Positions 12,921 through 25,000 of a DNA stretch of 64,000 nt are shown here, one piece after another; the first letter of the stretch is position 1, and each line of letters starts with the position of its first letter. The notes below the pieces were generated by a model that worked only from the letters and a program-made list of their open reading frames with translations, ran no database searches and was not told the origin of the DNA. Source of the stretch: Bolinopsis microptera (taxonomy: Eukaryota > Ctenophora > Tentaculata > Lobata > Bolinopsidae); contig NC_087079.1 in assembly GCF_026151205.1 (NCBI RefSeq), positions 12,516,635-12,580,634 on the forward strand, in the 5' to 3' direction. Both the position numbers and the translations under genes were made by a program.

Positions 12921-13106
12921 TTACAGTTTAATACCTGATTGAATGAGTGACGGAGGACCCGAAACAGCTGGACACAGTATTGAGTACGTCAGAGCTATAG
13001 TTTTAGAATCCTCAGAGACCACGTTGAACAGAACTGTGGTGATTTGATCAGGGATGGTTGTAGGAGTAGTGCTGTCCAGTTCTGGGTAGGCAGCTCTGAA
13101 TAATTC
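12921..13106 (-). CDS. possible terminal exon of an unidentified gene
   Basis: On the minus strand a CCCTCAG acceptor is followed by 61 open codons and TAA. This is long for this AT-rich sequence, and the composition is protein-like (ELFRAAYPELDSTTP, QITTVLFNVVSED). No domain is recognised and no certain upstream exon was found. A stretch at 14864-14944 could splice to it in phase, but it lies inside a later insertion, so the link is doubtful. Confidence 0.3.
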   Translation of the reverse strand, partial: ELFRAAYPELDSTTPTTIPDQITTVLFNVVSEDSKTIALTYSILCPAVSGPPSLIQSGIKL

Positions 13107-13639
13107 CTGAGGGTCAGATTAATGTAGATTGTAGAAGTAACAATTTGTTAAAATGACATACCATGATGTGGAAACTCTATAGTCACAACACCAAAATAAC
13201 TCGATTTGAAATTTAAAGTAATTTAAGTGTTATTTGGTGTTACTGTTATAACATAATATTTGATTTGAAAATTGGCAAAAGCAAAGAATTGGGTTATTTG
13301 GTGTTCATGATATTGATTCAAGAGAGCAGTTGACCAATATATTTTGGATGATACAAACAATTCATATGAAAGGTACTGGATACTGATAGGTCTAGTATAG
13401 AACCCACGGTAAACTGCTAAACATGTAATTCAATTATAATATTAATAATCTCCTGGTCTTTCGCTTATAAAATCTAAATTTTAATATGCTCTATTGATTC
13501 TGACATCTCGTGAAGAGATAAGGGGCCATCTACTTAGGACGTCCGCCAAAATCGCAGATTTTCAGACCACCAAAATCACGAACGCGAACTCTGCAAACTC
13601 GTTGCGAGAATAATAAAATCACAAACACTTAACATATTG
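13107..13639. other. intergenic, no gene seen
   Basis: AT-rich. GGGGCCATCTACTTAGGACG near 13523 resembles a transposon terminus, but no matching opposite end is visible. Confidence 0.3.
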
Positions 13640-14690
13640 AACAGAATCACAATGCTGGCAAGCATTACCGTCGCCCTTATATTCACAATACTATTTACCC
13701 CCTATACTATTATATCCCCTTTATTGTTTTTCAGGCATTAAGACTCATCGAAAGTAGTTCAGCAGGTATATTCAAAACATTCTAATTCAATGTTAAAGAT
13801 GACAGGAATCACAGTGCTGGCAAGCACGACCGTTGCATTTATTGTGGGTATACTATGTACCCCATTTACTATTATACCCCCTTTACTATTATACCCCCTT
13901 TACTATTATACCCCCTTTACTATTATACCCCCTTTACTATTATACCCTCTTTGTTACACGTTTTACAAGCCTCTTTCGTGCACGCGAAGCGTGCACTCCG
14001 GCCGGAGGCGGCGGCCGAAGGCCGCCGCCTCCGGCAGGAGTTTTTCAGACATTAAGACTCATCGGAAGTCGTTCAGCAGATTTATTTTAGTTCAAAACAT
14101 TCTAATTTGATGTCAAAGATGACAGGAATAAAAAATAGTTATGTTGAGATTTTTAAGAAATTTGCATAAAATACTCGCCAGCACTGTTATACGAAATTCG
14201 GTAAAAAAAACCCAAAATCGCCATATTCAGGTGCCTTAAAAACCATGTTAAAATTAAGTTAGAGATCTGAAATTTTTCAGGGCGTCTAGACGTTGACCAA
14301 ATCGACTGCAAAAAAAGTTTCAGGTTTCAGGAACATCGGGAAGTGGGTTTTCTAGAACCCCTGTTTTATGACAGATTGTCGTGATATATACATATATACA
14401 TATTCAGGGATAGACGCTTTGCCAGTCAATTGTAGCCTGTATTTAATTGTCCATAGATTCAAAAGTATAAAAGATACAGCCATTTCCGACCACAGGTCTT
14501 GAAAATAATTGTTTACACTTTAGTTTACATTGTACAAACAAATTATTTGACGTCATGAACACCCTTTGATGACGTCATCAAGTTAACCGTTTTTAAAACT
14601 TGATTTTTGACAAAGTAATAACTTTTAAAAACGATTTTACACCATTAAAAAGTAATTGTATTCAAAATCTGAGGAAATTTTCATCTTAGA
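13640..14690 (+). repeat. element L, left half (interrupted by the insertion at 14691)
   Basis: A repeat of unknown class, also present at 26355-26720, 27217-27491, 28004-29640 (minus) and about 29645-30653. It starts with a diverged 150-bp duplicate of its own end (GCTGGCAAGCA to the TAAAGATGACAGGAAT region). It then has a six-copy 17-bp repeat (13864-13955, core TTTACTATTATACCCCC), two GC-rich hairpins (13978-14035), and a long AT-rich body with CRE palindromes near 14567. No credible protein is encoded. Open frames over the 17-bp repeat are repeat artefacts. Comparison with the intact minus copy shows it is cut at TCATCTTAGA (14681-14690) and resumes at 26355. Confidence 0.8.
13978..14035. 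repeat. two adjacent GC-rich hairpins with GAA triloops
   Basis: GTGCACGC-GAA-GCGTGCAC (8-bp stem, 13978-13996) is followed by a 16-bp perfect stem at 14001-14016/14020-14035, also with a GAA loop. Both are conserved in the inverted copy at 29419-29476. There the small hairpin has an AAA loop in element orientation. Confidence 0.9.
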
Positions 14691-14804
14691 TTTTTTTTTT
14701 TTTTTTTTTGTTCAGGGAGCAGGCTTGCCACATAGGTCCAGGAGTACCGAACGTTTAGGCAGGGTGCTAGGTTATGGAACACACTCAACTAGTATAGGTA
14801 GTCT

Positions 14805-14944
14805 GAGAGTCCGAAATCTCCAAAAGGAGATGTCATCAGAGTGTGATCCACTGCCTGACTAACCTGTGGGTAGAGTTCATTAGACTCTATAATGATGACA
14901 GGTAGTATCTTCTGTATGTTGCTGAGATCCAGTGTCCATGGTAC
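14805..14944 (-). other. short open frame near the poly(A) end of the insertion
   Basis: Minus strand. It is open from GTACCATGG (14944) for about 50 codons through ILPVIIIESNELYPQ to SDYLY and TAG, ending about 95 bp before the poly(A) tract. An AG just upstream could be an acceptor, and an in-frame TAG precedes that. It could be the 3' coding end of a captured transcript. The evidence is only the open frame and its position. Confidence 0.25.
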
Positions 14945-15094
14945 CTATCACCTATCTAGATAATAATAACAAAATGGGAGGCTCTATTTGTCCAAGTGTG
15001 CTTCAAATTAAACTGATAAATAAAATACAAATTTGAATTTAAAAATTTTAAAAATTTTTAAAACCAATAATAAATATAAGGATAAATACCTTGA

Positions 15095-15922
15095 CTGGAA
15101 TAGTGAATGTCTCTGAAGAAGTAGAGACGTAAAACTTGTTACGACACGATATAATGCTGAAAGAAAGCCTGTCTCTGAAGAAGGAGAGACAATGAAACAA
15201 GATACGACACGGTATGTTGAACTAAAGCATGTCTCTGAAGAAGGAGAGACGACACGGTATGTTGAAAGAAAGCCTGTGTCTGATGAAGGAGACACGATAA
15301 AGCATGATACGACGCGGTATGTTGAAATAAAGCCTGTCTCTGAAGAAGGAGAGACGACACGGTATGCTGCAAGAAAGCCGGTCTCTGAAGGAGAGCCCAT
15401 AAAAACATGATACGACATGGTATGTTGAAATAAAGCCTGTCTCTGAAGGAGAGACGATAAAAACTTGATACGACATGGTATGCTGCAAGAAAGCCGGTCT
15501 CTGAAGGAGAGACCATAAAAACATGATACGACATGGTATGTTGAAATAAAGCCTGTCTCTGAAGGAGAGACGATAAAAACTTGATACGACACGGTATGCA
15601 GAAAGAAAGCCAGTCTCTGAAGAAGGAGAGACGAAAAAAAAAAAAACTTGATACAACATGGTATGAGGTATACTAAAAGAAAGCCTGTCTCTGAAGAAGG
15701 AGAGACGATAAAACGTGATACGACATGGTATGTTGAAAGAAAGCCTGTCTCTGAAGAAGGAGAGACGATTAAGCATGATACGACACGGTATGTTGAAAGA
15801 AAGCCTGTCTCTGAAGAAGGAGAGACGATAAAGCATGATACGACACGGTATGCTGAAAGAAGCCTGTCTCTGAAGAAGGAGACACGATAAAGCATGATAC
15901 GACACGGTATGTTGAAATAAAG
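15095..15922. repeat. minisatellite of about 14 hairpin-forming units (about 58-65 bp)
   Basis: Units contain GTCTCTGAAGAAGGAGAGAC, an inverted repeat (GTCTC/GAGAC arms), followed by GATAAAGCATGATACGACAC and GGTATGTTGAAAGAAAGCC. Four central units lack three bases in the loop (GAAGGAG). Open frames run through both strands only because the units lack stops. One unit (15276-15295) has paired changes in both arms. Confidence 0.9.
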
Positions 15923-16084
15923 TCTAATGAAGTAAGTCAGACAAGCAAACGCTTCAGGTTAAATGTAGATATAAGTCGTCTCCATCCCAGAAATAATGAA
16001 TGATGACCCAGTGTAAAAGTGCAGAAATCAGCCTAAAATAACAAATACTAAAAGCAGTTAAAAAGTGACAGTATTCAAACACAA

Positions 16085-19000
16085 GGTAATTTAATAACAT
16101 AGAACGTAACAAGGAATATCTCCAAACGGAGTTTTCTTAGAGGGTGAGAGGTTCTTTAATAAGACCTAATGATTAAAATTAACCGGACTGCTAGCGAGGA
16201 ATCGAGAGTGGGAATAAAATAAAAGCGAAATAAATTCTAAGATAACGAAAAAGTGGTACAGAAAGCTAATGTCCTAACACGGAGTCTAGGAAAAACCTGT
16301 GAACCAAATAAGCAGAATGGCACCCGTGCATGAAGTGTTAAAATAAATACCGTTCTAGAATGCCTGCGGAGGCATTATTACTCCTTTATAATGCATTATG
16401 CACGTGTTAGAAAATTTAGTAAAAATTAATAGCATAGAACGTAGCAAGGAATGTCTCCAAACGGAGTTTTCTTAGAGGGTGAGAGGTTCTTTAATAAGAC
16501 CTAATGATTAAAATTAACCGGACTGCTAGCGAGGAATCGAGAGTGGGAATAAAATAAAAGCGAAATAAATTCTAAGATAACGAAAAAGTGGTACAGAAAG
16601 CTAATGTCCTAACACGGAGTCTAGGAAAAACCTGTGAACCAAATAAGCAGAATGGCACCCGTGCATGAAGTGTTAAAATAAATACCGTTCTAGAATGCCT
16701 GCGGAGGCATTATTACTCCTTTATAATGCATTATGCACGTGTTAGAAAATTTAGTAAAAATTAATAGCATAGAACGTAGCAAGGAATGTCTCCAAACGGA
16801 GTTTTCTTAGAGGGTGAGAGGTTCTTTAATAAGACCTAATGATTAAAATTAACCGGACTGCTAGCGAGGAATCGAGAGTGGGAATAAAATAAAAGCGAAA
16901 TAAATTCTAAGATAACGAAAAAGTGGTACAGAAAGCTAATGTCCTAACACGGAGTCTAGGAAAAACCTGTGAACCAAATAAGCAGAATGGCACCCGTGCA
17001 TGAAGTGTTAAAATAAATACCGTTCTAGAATGCCTGCGGAGGCATTATTACTCCTTTATAATGCATTATGCACGTGTTAGAAAATTTAGTAAAAATTAAT
17101 ACATAGAACGTAGCAAGGAATGTCTCCAAACGGAGTTTTCTTAGAGGGTGAGAGGTTCTTTAATAAGACCTAATGATTAAAATTAACCGGACTGCTAGCG
17201 AGGAATCGAGAGTGGGAATAAAATAAAAGCGAAATAAATTCTAAGATAACGAAAAAGTGGTACAGAAAGCTAATGTCCTAACACGGAGTCTAGGAAAAAC
17301 CTGTGAACCAAATAAGCAGAATGGCACCCGTGCATGAAGTGTTAAAATAAATACCGTTCTAGAATGCCTGCGGAGGCATTATTACTCCTTTATAATGCAT
17401 TATGCACGTGTTAGAAAATTTAGTAAAAATTAATAGCATAGAACGTAGCAAGGAATGTCTCCAAACGGAGTTTTCTTAGAGGGTGAGAGGTTCTTTAATA
17501 AGACCTAATGATTAAAATTAACCGGACTGCTAGCGAGGAATCGAGAGTGGGAATAAAATAAAAGCGAAATAAATTCTAAGATAACGAAAAAGTGGTACAG
17601 AAAGCTAATGTCCTAACACGGAGTCTAGGAAAAACCTGTGAACCAAATAAGCAGAATGGCACCCGTGCATGAAGTGTTAAAATAAATACCGTTCTAGAAT
17701 GCCTGCGGAGGCATTATTACTCCTTTATAATGCATTATGCACGTGTTAGAAAATTTAGTAAAAATTAATAGCATAGAACGTAGCAAGGAATATCTCCAAA
17801 CGGAGTTTTCTTAGAGGGTGAGAGGTTCTTTAATAAGACCTAATGATTAAAATTAACCGGACTGCTAGCGAGGAATCGAGAGTGGGAATAAAATAAAAGC
17901 GAAATAAATTCTAAGATAACGAAAAAGTGGTACAGAAAGCTAATGTCCTAACACGGAGTCTAGGAAAAACCTGTGAACCAAATAAGCAGAATGGCACCCG
18001 TGCATGAAGTGTTAAAATAAATACCGTTCTAGAATGCCTGCGGAGGCATTATTACTCCTTTATATTGCATTATGCACGTGTTAGAAAATTTAGTAAAAAT
18101 TAATAACATAGAACGTAGCAAGGAATGATCTCCAAACGGAGTTTTCTTAGAGGGTGAGAGGTTCTTTAATAAGACCTAATGATTAAAATTAACCGGACTG
18201 CTAGCGAGGAATCGAGAGTGGGAATAAAATAAAAGCGAAATAAATTCTAAGATAACGAAAAAGTGGTACAGAAAGCTAATGTCCTAACACGGAGTCTAGG
18301 AAAAACCTGTGAACCAAATAAGCAGAATGGCACCCGTGCATGAAGTGTTAAAATAAATACCGTTCTAGAATGCCTGCGGAGGCATTATTACTCCTTTATA
18401 ATGCATTATGCACGTGTTAGAAAATTTAGTAAAAATTAATAGCATAGAACGTAGCAAGGAATGTCTCCAAACGGAGTTTTCTTAGAGGGTGAGAGGTTCT
18501 TTAATAAGACCTAATGATTAAAATTAACCGGACTGCTAGCGAGGAATCGAGAGTGGGAATAAAATAAAAGCGAAATAAATTCTAAGATAACGAAAAAGTG
18601 GTACAGAAAGCTAATGTCCTAACACGGAGTCTAGGAAAAACCTGTGAACCAAATAAGCAGAATGGCACCCGTGCATGAAGTGTTAAAATAAATACCGTTC
18701 TAGAATGCCTGCGGAGGCATTATTACTCCTTTATAATGCATTATGCACGTGTTAGAAAATTTAGTAAAAATTAATAGCATAGAACGTAGCAAGGAATATC
18801 TCCAAACGGAGTTTTCTTAGAGGGTGAGAGGTTCTTTAATAAGACCTAATGATTAAAATTAACCGGACTGCTAGCGAGGAATCGAGAGTGGGAATAAAAT
18901 AAAAGCGAAATAAATTCTAAGATAACGAAAAAGTGGTACAGAAAGCTAATGTCCTAACACGGAGTCTAGGAAAAACCTGTGAACCAAATAAGCAGAATGG

Positions 19001-22000
19001 CACCCGTGCATGAAGTGTTAAAATAAATACCGTTCTAGAATGCCTGCGGAGGCATTATTACTCCTTTATAATGCATTATGCACGTGTTAGAAAATTTAGT
19101 AAAAATTAATAACATAGAACGTAGCAAGGAATGTCTCCAAACGGAGTTTTCTTAGAGGGTGAGAGGTTCTTTAATAAGACCTAATGATTAAAATTAACCG
19201 GACTGCTAGCGAGGAATCGAGAGTGGGAATAAAATAAAAGCGAAATAAATTCTAAGATAACGAAAAAGTGGTACAGAAAGCTAATGTCCTAACACGGAGT
19301 CTAGGAAAAACCTGTGAACCAAATAAGCAGAATGGCACCCGTGCATGAAGTGTTAAAATAAATACCGTTCTAGAATGCCTGCGGAGGCATTATTACTCCT
19401 TTATAATGCATTATGCACGTGTTAGAAAATTTAGTAAAAATTAATAGCATAGAACGTAGCAAGGAATGTCTCCAAACGGAGTTTTCTTAGAGGGTGAGAG
19501 GTTCTTTAATAAGACCTAATGATTAAAATTAACCGGACTGCTAGCGAGGAATCGAGAGTGGGAATAAAATAAAAGCGAAATAAATTCTAAGATAACGAAA
19601 AAGTGGTACAGAAAGCTAATGTCCTAACACGGAGTCTAGGAAAAACCTGTGAACCAAATAAGCAGAATGGCACCCGTGCATGAAGTGTTAAAATAAATAC
19701 CGTTCTAGAATGCCTGCGGAGGCATTATTACTCCTTTATAATGCATTATGCACGTGTTAGAAAATTTAGTAAAAATTAATAGCATAGAACGTAGCAAGAA
19801 ATGAACGAAGCGGTGAAAATCTTAGAGGGTGAGAGGTTCTTTAATAAGACCTAATGATTAAATTTAACCGGACTGCTAGCGAGGAATCGAGAGTGGGAAT
19901 AAAATAAAAGCGAAATAAATTCTAAGATAACGAAAAGTGGTACAGAAAGCTAATGTCCTAACACGGAGTCTAGGAAAAACCTGTGAACCAAATAAGCAGA
20001 ATGGCACCCGTGCGTGAAGTGTTAAAATAAATACCGTTCTAGAATGCCTGCGGAGGCATTATTACTCCTTTATAATGCATTATGCACGTGTTAGAAAATT
20101 TAATAAAAGATAAAATAATAAAGCTAAAATGAACGAAGCGGTGAAAATCTTAGAGGGTGAGAGGTTCTTTAATAAGACCTAATGATTAAATTTAACCGAC
20201 TGCTAGCGAGGAATCGAGAGTGGGAATAAAATAAAAGCGAAATAAATTCTAAGATAACGAAAAAGTGGTACAGAAAGCTAATGTCCTAACACGGAGTCTA
20301 GGAAAAACCTGTGAACCAAATAAGCAGAATGGCACCCGTGCGTGAAGTGTTAAAATAAATACCGTTCTAGAATGCCTGCGGAGGCATTATTACTCCTTTA
20401 TAATGCATTATGCACGTGTTAGAAAATTTAATAAAAGATAAAATAATAAAGCTAAAATGAACGAAGCGGTGAAAATCTTAGAGGGTGAGAGGTTCTTTAA
20501 TAAGACCTAATGATTAAATTTAACCGGACTGCTAGCGAGGAATCGAGAGTGGGAATAAAATAAAAGCGAAATAAATTCTAAGATAACGAAAAAGTGGTAC
20601 AGAAAGCTAATGTCCTAACACGGAGTCTAGGAAAAACCTGTGAACCAAATAAGCAGAATGGCACCCGTGCGTGAAGTGTTAAAATAAATACCGTTCTAGA
20701 ATGCCTGCGGAGGCATTATTACTCCTTTATAATGCATTATGCACGTGTTAGAAAATTTAATAAAAGATAAAAATAATAAAGCTAGCAAGGAATGTCTCCA
20801 AACGGAGTTTTCTTAGAGGGTGAGAGGTTCTTTAATAAGACCTAATGATTAAAATTAACCGGACTGCTAGCGAGGAATCGAGAGTGGGAATAAAATAAAA
20901 GCGAAATAAATTCTAAGATAACGAAAAAGTGGTACAGAAAGCTAATGTCCTAACACGGAGTCTAGGAAAAACCTGTGAACCAAATAAGCAGAATGGCACC
21001 CGTGCATGAAGTGTTAAAATAAATACCGTTCTAGAATGCCTGCGGAGGCATTATTACTCCTTTATATTGCATTATGCACGTGTTAGAAAATTTAGTAAAA
21101 ATTAATAGCATAGAACGTAGCAAGGAATATCTCCAAACGGAGTTTTCTTAGAGGGTGAGAGGTTCTTTAATAAGACCTAATGATTAAAATTAACCGGACT
21201 GCTAGCGAGGAATCGAGAGTGGGAATAAAATAAAAGCGAAATAAATTCTAAGATAACGAAAAAGTGGTACAGAAAGCTAATGTCCTAACACGGAGTCTAG
21301 GAAAAACCTGTGAACCAAATAAGCAGAATGGCACCCGTGCATGAAGTGTTAAAATAAATACCGTTCTAGAATGCCTGCGGAGGCATTATTACTCCTTTAT
21401 AATGCATTATGCACGTGTTAGAAAATTTAGTAAAAATTAATAGCATAGAACGTAGCAAGGAATGTCTCCAAACGGAGTTTTCTTAGAGGGTGAGAGGTTC
21501 TTTAATAAGACCTAATGATTAAAATTAACCGGACTGCTAGCGAGGAATCGAGAGTGGGAATAAAATAAAAGCGAAATAAATTCTAAGATAACGAAAAAGT
21601 GGTACAGAAAGCTAATGTCCTAACACGGAGTCTAGGAAAAACCTGTGAACCAAATAAGCAGAATGGCACCCGTGCATGAAGTGTTAAAATAAATACCGTT
21701 CTAGAATGCCTGCGGAGGCATTATTACTCCTTTATAATGCATTATGCACGTGTTAGAAAATTTAGTAAAAGATTAATAGCATAGAACGTAGCAAGGAATG
21801 TCTCCAAACGGAGTTTTCTTAGAGGGTGAGAGGTTCTTTAATAAGACCTAATGATTAAAATTAACCGGACTGCTAGCGAGGAATCGAGAGTGGGAATAAA
21901 ATAAAAGCGAAATAAATTCTAAGATAACGAAAAAGTGGTACAGAAAGCTAATGTCCTAACACGGAGTCTAGGAAAAACCTGTGAACCAAATAAGCAGAAT

Positions 22001-25000
22001 GGCACCCGTGCATGAAGTGTTAAAATAAATACCGTTCTAGAATGCCTGCGGAGGCATTATTACTCCTTTATAATGCATTATGCACGTGTTAGAAAATTTA
22101 GTAAAAATTAATAGCATAGAACGTAGCAAGGAATGTCTCCAAACGGAGTTTTCTTAGAGGGTGAGAGGTTCTTTAATAAGACCTAATGATTAAAATTAAC
22201 CGGACTGCTAGCGAGGAATCGAGAGTGGGAATAAAATAAAAGCGAAATAAATTCTAAGATAACGAAAAAGTGGTACAGAAAGCTAATGTCCTAACACGGA
22301 GTCTAGGAAAAACCTGTGAACCAAATAAGCAGAATGGCACCCGTGCATGAAGTGTTAAAATAAATACCGTTCTAGAATGCCTGCGGAGGCATTATTACTC
22401 CTTTATAATGCATTATGCACGTGTTAGAAAATTTAGTAAAAATTAATAGCATAGAACGTAGCAAGGAATGTCTCCAAACGGAGTTTTCTTAGAGGGTGAG
22501 AGGTTCTTTAATAAGACCTAATGATTAAAATTAACCGGACTGCTAGCGAGGAATCGAGAGTGGGAATAAAATAAAAGCGAAATAAATTCTAAGATAACGA
22601 AAAAGTGGTACAGAAAGCTAATGTCCTAACACGGAGTCTAGGAAAAACCTGTGAACCAAATAAGCAGAATGGCACCCGTGCATGAAGTGTTAAAATAAAT
22701 ACCGTTCTAGAATGCCTGCGGAGGCATTATTACTCCTTTATAATGCATTATGCACGTGTTAGAAAATTTAGTAAAAATTAATAGCATAGAACGTAGCAAG
22801 GAATGTCTCCAAACGGAGTTTTCTTAGAGGGTGAGAGGTTCTTTAATAAGACCTAATGATTAAAATTAACCGGACTGCTAGCGAGGAATCGAGAGTGGGA
22901 ATAAAATAAAAGCGAAATAAATTCTAAGATAACGAAAAAGTGGTACAGAAAGCTAATGTCCTAACACGGAGTCTAGGAAAAACCTGTGAACCAAATAAGC
23001 AGAATGGCACCCGTGCATGAAGTGTTAAAATAAATACCGTTCTAGAATGCCTGCGGAGGCATTATTACTCCTTTATATTGCATTATGCACGTGTTAGAAA
23101 ATTTAGTAAAAATTAATAGCATAGAACGTAGCAAGGAATGTCTCCAAACGGAGTTTTCTTAGAGGGTGAGAGGTTCTTTAATAAGACCTAATGATTAAAA
23201 TTAACCGGACTGCTAGCGAGGAATCGAGAGTGGGAATAAAATAAAAGCGAAATAAATTCTAAGATAACGAAAAAGTGGTACAGAAAGCTAATGTCCTAAC
23301 ACGGAGTCTAGGAAAAACCTGTGAACCAAATAAGCAGAATGGCACCCGTGCATGAAGTGTTAAAATAAATACCGTTCTAGAATGCCTGCGGAGGCATTAT
23401 TACTCCTTTATAATGCATTATGCACGTGTTAGAAAATTTAGTAAAAATTAATAGCATAGAAGCTAGCAAGGAATATCTCCAAACGGAGTTTTCTTAGAGG
23501 GTGAGAGGTTCTTTAATAAGACCTAATGATTAAAATTAACCGGACTGCTAGCGAGGAATCGAGAGTGGGAATAAAATAAAAGCGAAATAAATTCTAAGAT
23601 AACGAAAAAGTGGTACAGAAAGCTAATGTCCTAACACGGAGTCTAGGAAAAACCTGTGAACCAAATAAGCAGAATGGCACCCGTGCATGAAGTGTTAAAA
23701 TAAATACCGTTCTAGAATGCCTGCGGAGGCATTATTACTCCTTTATAATGCATTATGCACGTGTTAGAAAATTTAGTAAAAATTAATAGCATAGAACGTA
23801 GCAAGGAATGTCTCCAAACGGAGTTTTCTTAGAGGGTGAGAGGTTCTTTAATAAGACCTAATGATTAAAATTAACCGGACTGCTAGCGAGGAATCGAGAG
23901 TGGGAATAAAATAAAAGCGAAATAAATTCTAAGATAACGAAAAAGTGGTACAGAAAGCTAATGTCCTAACACGGAGTCTAGGAAAAACCTGTGAACCAAA
24001 TAAGCAGAATGGCACCCGTGCATGAAGTGTTAAAATAAATACCGTTCTAGAATGCCTGCGGAGGCATTATTGCTCCTTTATAATGCATTATGCACGTGTT
24101 AGAAAATTTAGTAAAAATTAATAGCATAGAACGTAGCAAGGAATGTCTCCAAACGGAGTTTTCTTAGAGGGTGAGAGGTTCTTTAATAAGACCTAATGAT
24201 TAAAATTAACCGGACTGCTAGCGAGGAATCGAGAGTGGGAATAAAATAAAAGCGAAATAAATTCTAAGATAACGAAAAAGTGGTACAGAAAGCTAATGTC
24301 CTAACACGGAGTCTAGGAAAAACCTGTGAACCAAATAAGCAGAATGGCACCCGTGCATGAAGTGTTAAAATAAATACCGTTCTAGAATGCCTGCGGAGGC
24401 ATTATTACTCCTTTATATTGCATTATGCACGTGTTAGAAAATTTAGTAAAAATTAATAGCATAGAACGTAGCAAGGAATGTCTCCAAACGGAGTTTTCTT
24501 AGAGGGTGAGAGGTTCTTTAATAAGACCTAATGATTAAAATTAACCGGACTGCTAGCGAGGAATCGAGAGTGGGAATAAAATAAAAGCGAAATAAATTCT
24601 AAGATAACGAAAAAGTGGTACAGAAAGCTAATGTCCTAACACGGAGTCTAGGAAAAACCTGTGAACCAAATAAGCAGAATGGCACCCGTGCATGAAGTGT
24701 TAAAATAAATACCGTTCTAGAATGCCTGCGGAGGCATTATTACTCCTTTATAATGCATTATGCACGTGTTAGAAAATTTAGTAAAAATTAATAGCATAGA
24801 ACGTAGCAAGGAATGTCTCCAAACGGAGTTTTCTTAGAGGGTGAGAGGTTCTTTAATAAGACCTAATGATTAAAATTAACCGGACTGCTAGCGAGGAATC
24901 GAGAGTGGGAATAAAATAAAAGCGAAATAAATTCTAAGATAACGAAAAAGTGGTACAGAAAGCTAATGTCCTAACACGGAGTCTAGGAAAAACCTGTGAA

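Noticed and set aside
13790-14110. Protein encoded over the 17-bp repeat and hairpins in element L
   Set aside because: Several frames are open at once, the inverted copy shifts frames, and composition is only that of the repeat.
14864-14944. Exon joined to 12921-13106 as one gene
   Set aside because: Phases fit, but the segment lies inside the poly(A)-tailed insertion and also reads through its donor to a stop, so a common host gene is unlikely. It is kept only as a weak open frame.
15008-15905. Long overlapping open frames on both strands (up to 295 codons) as a repeat protein gene
   Set aside because: They run exactly along the minisatellite units on both strands and exist only because the unit lacks stops. 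There is no independent coding signal.
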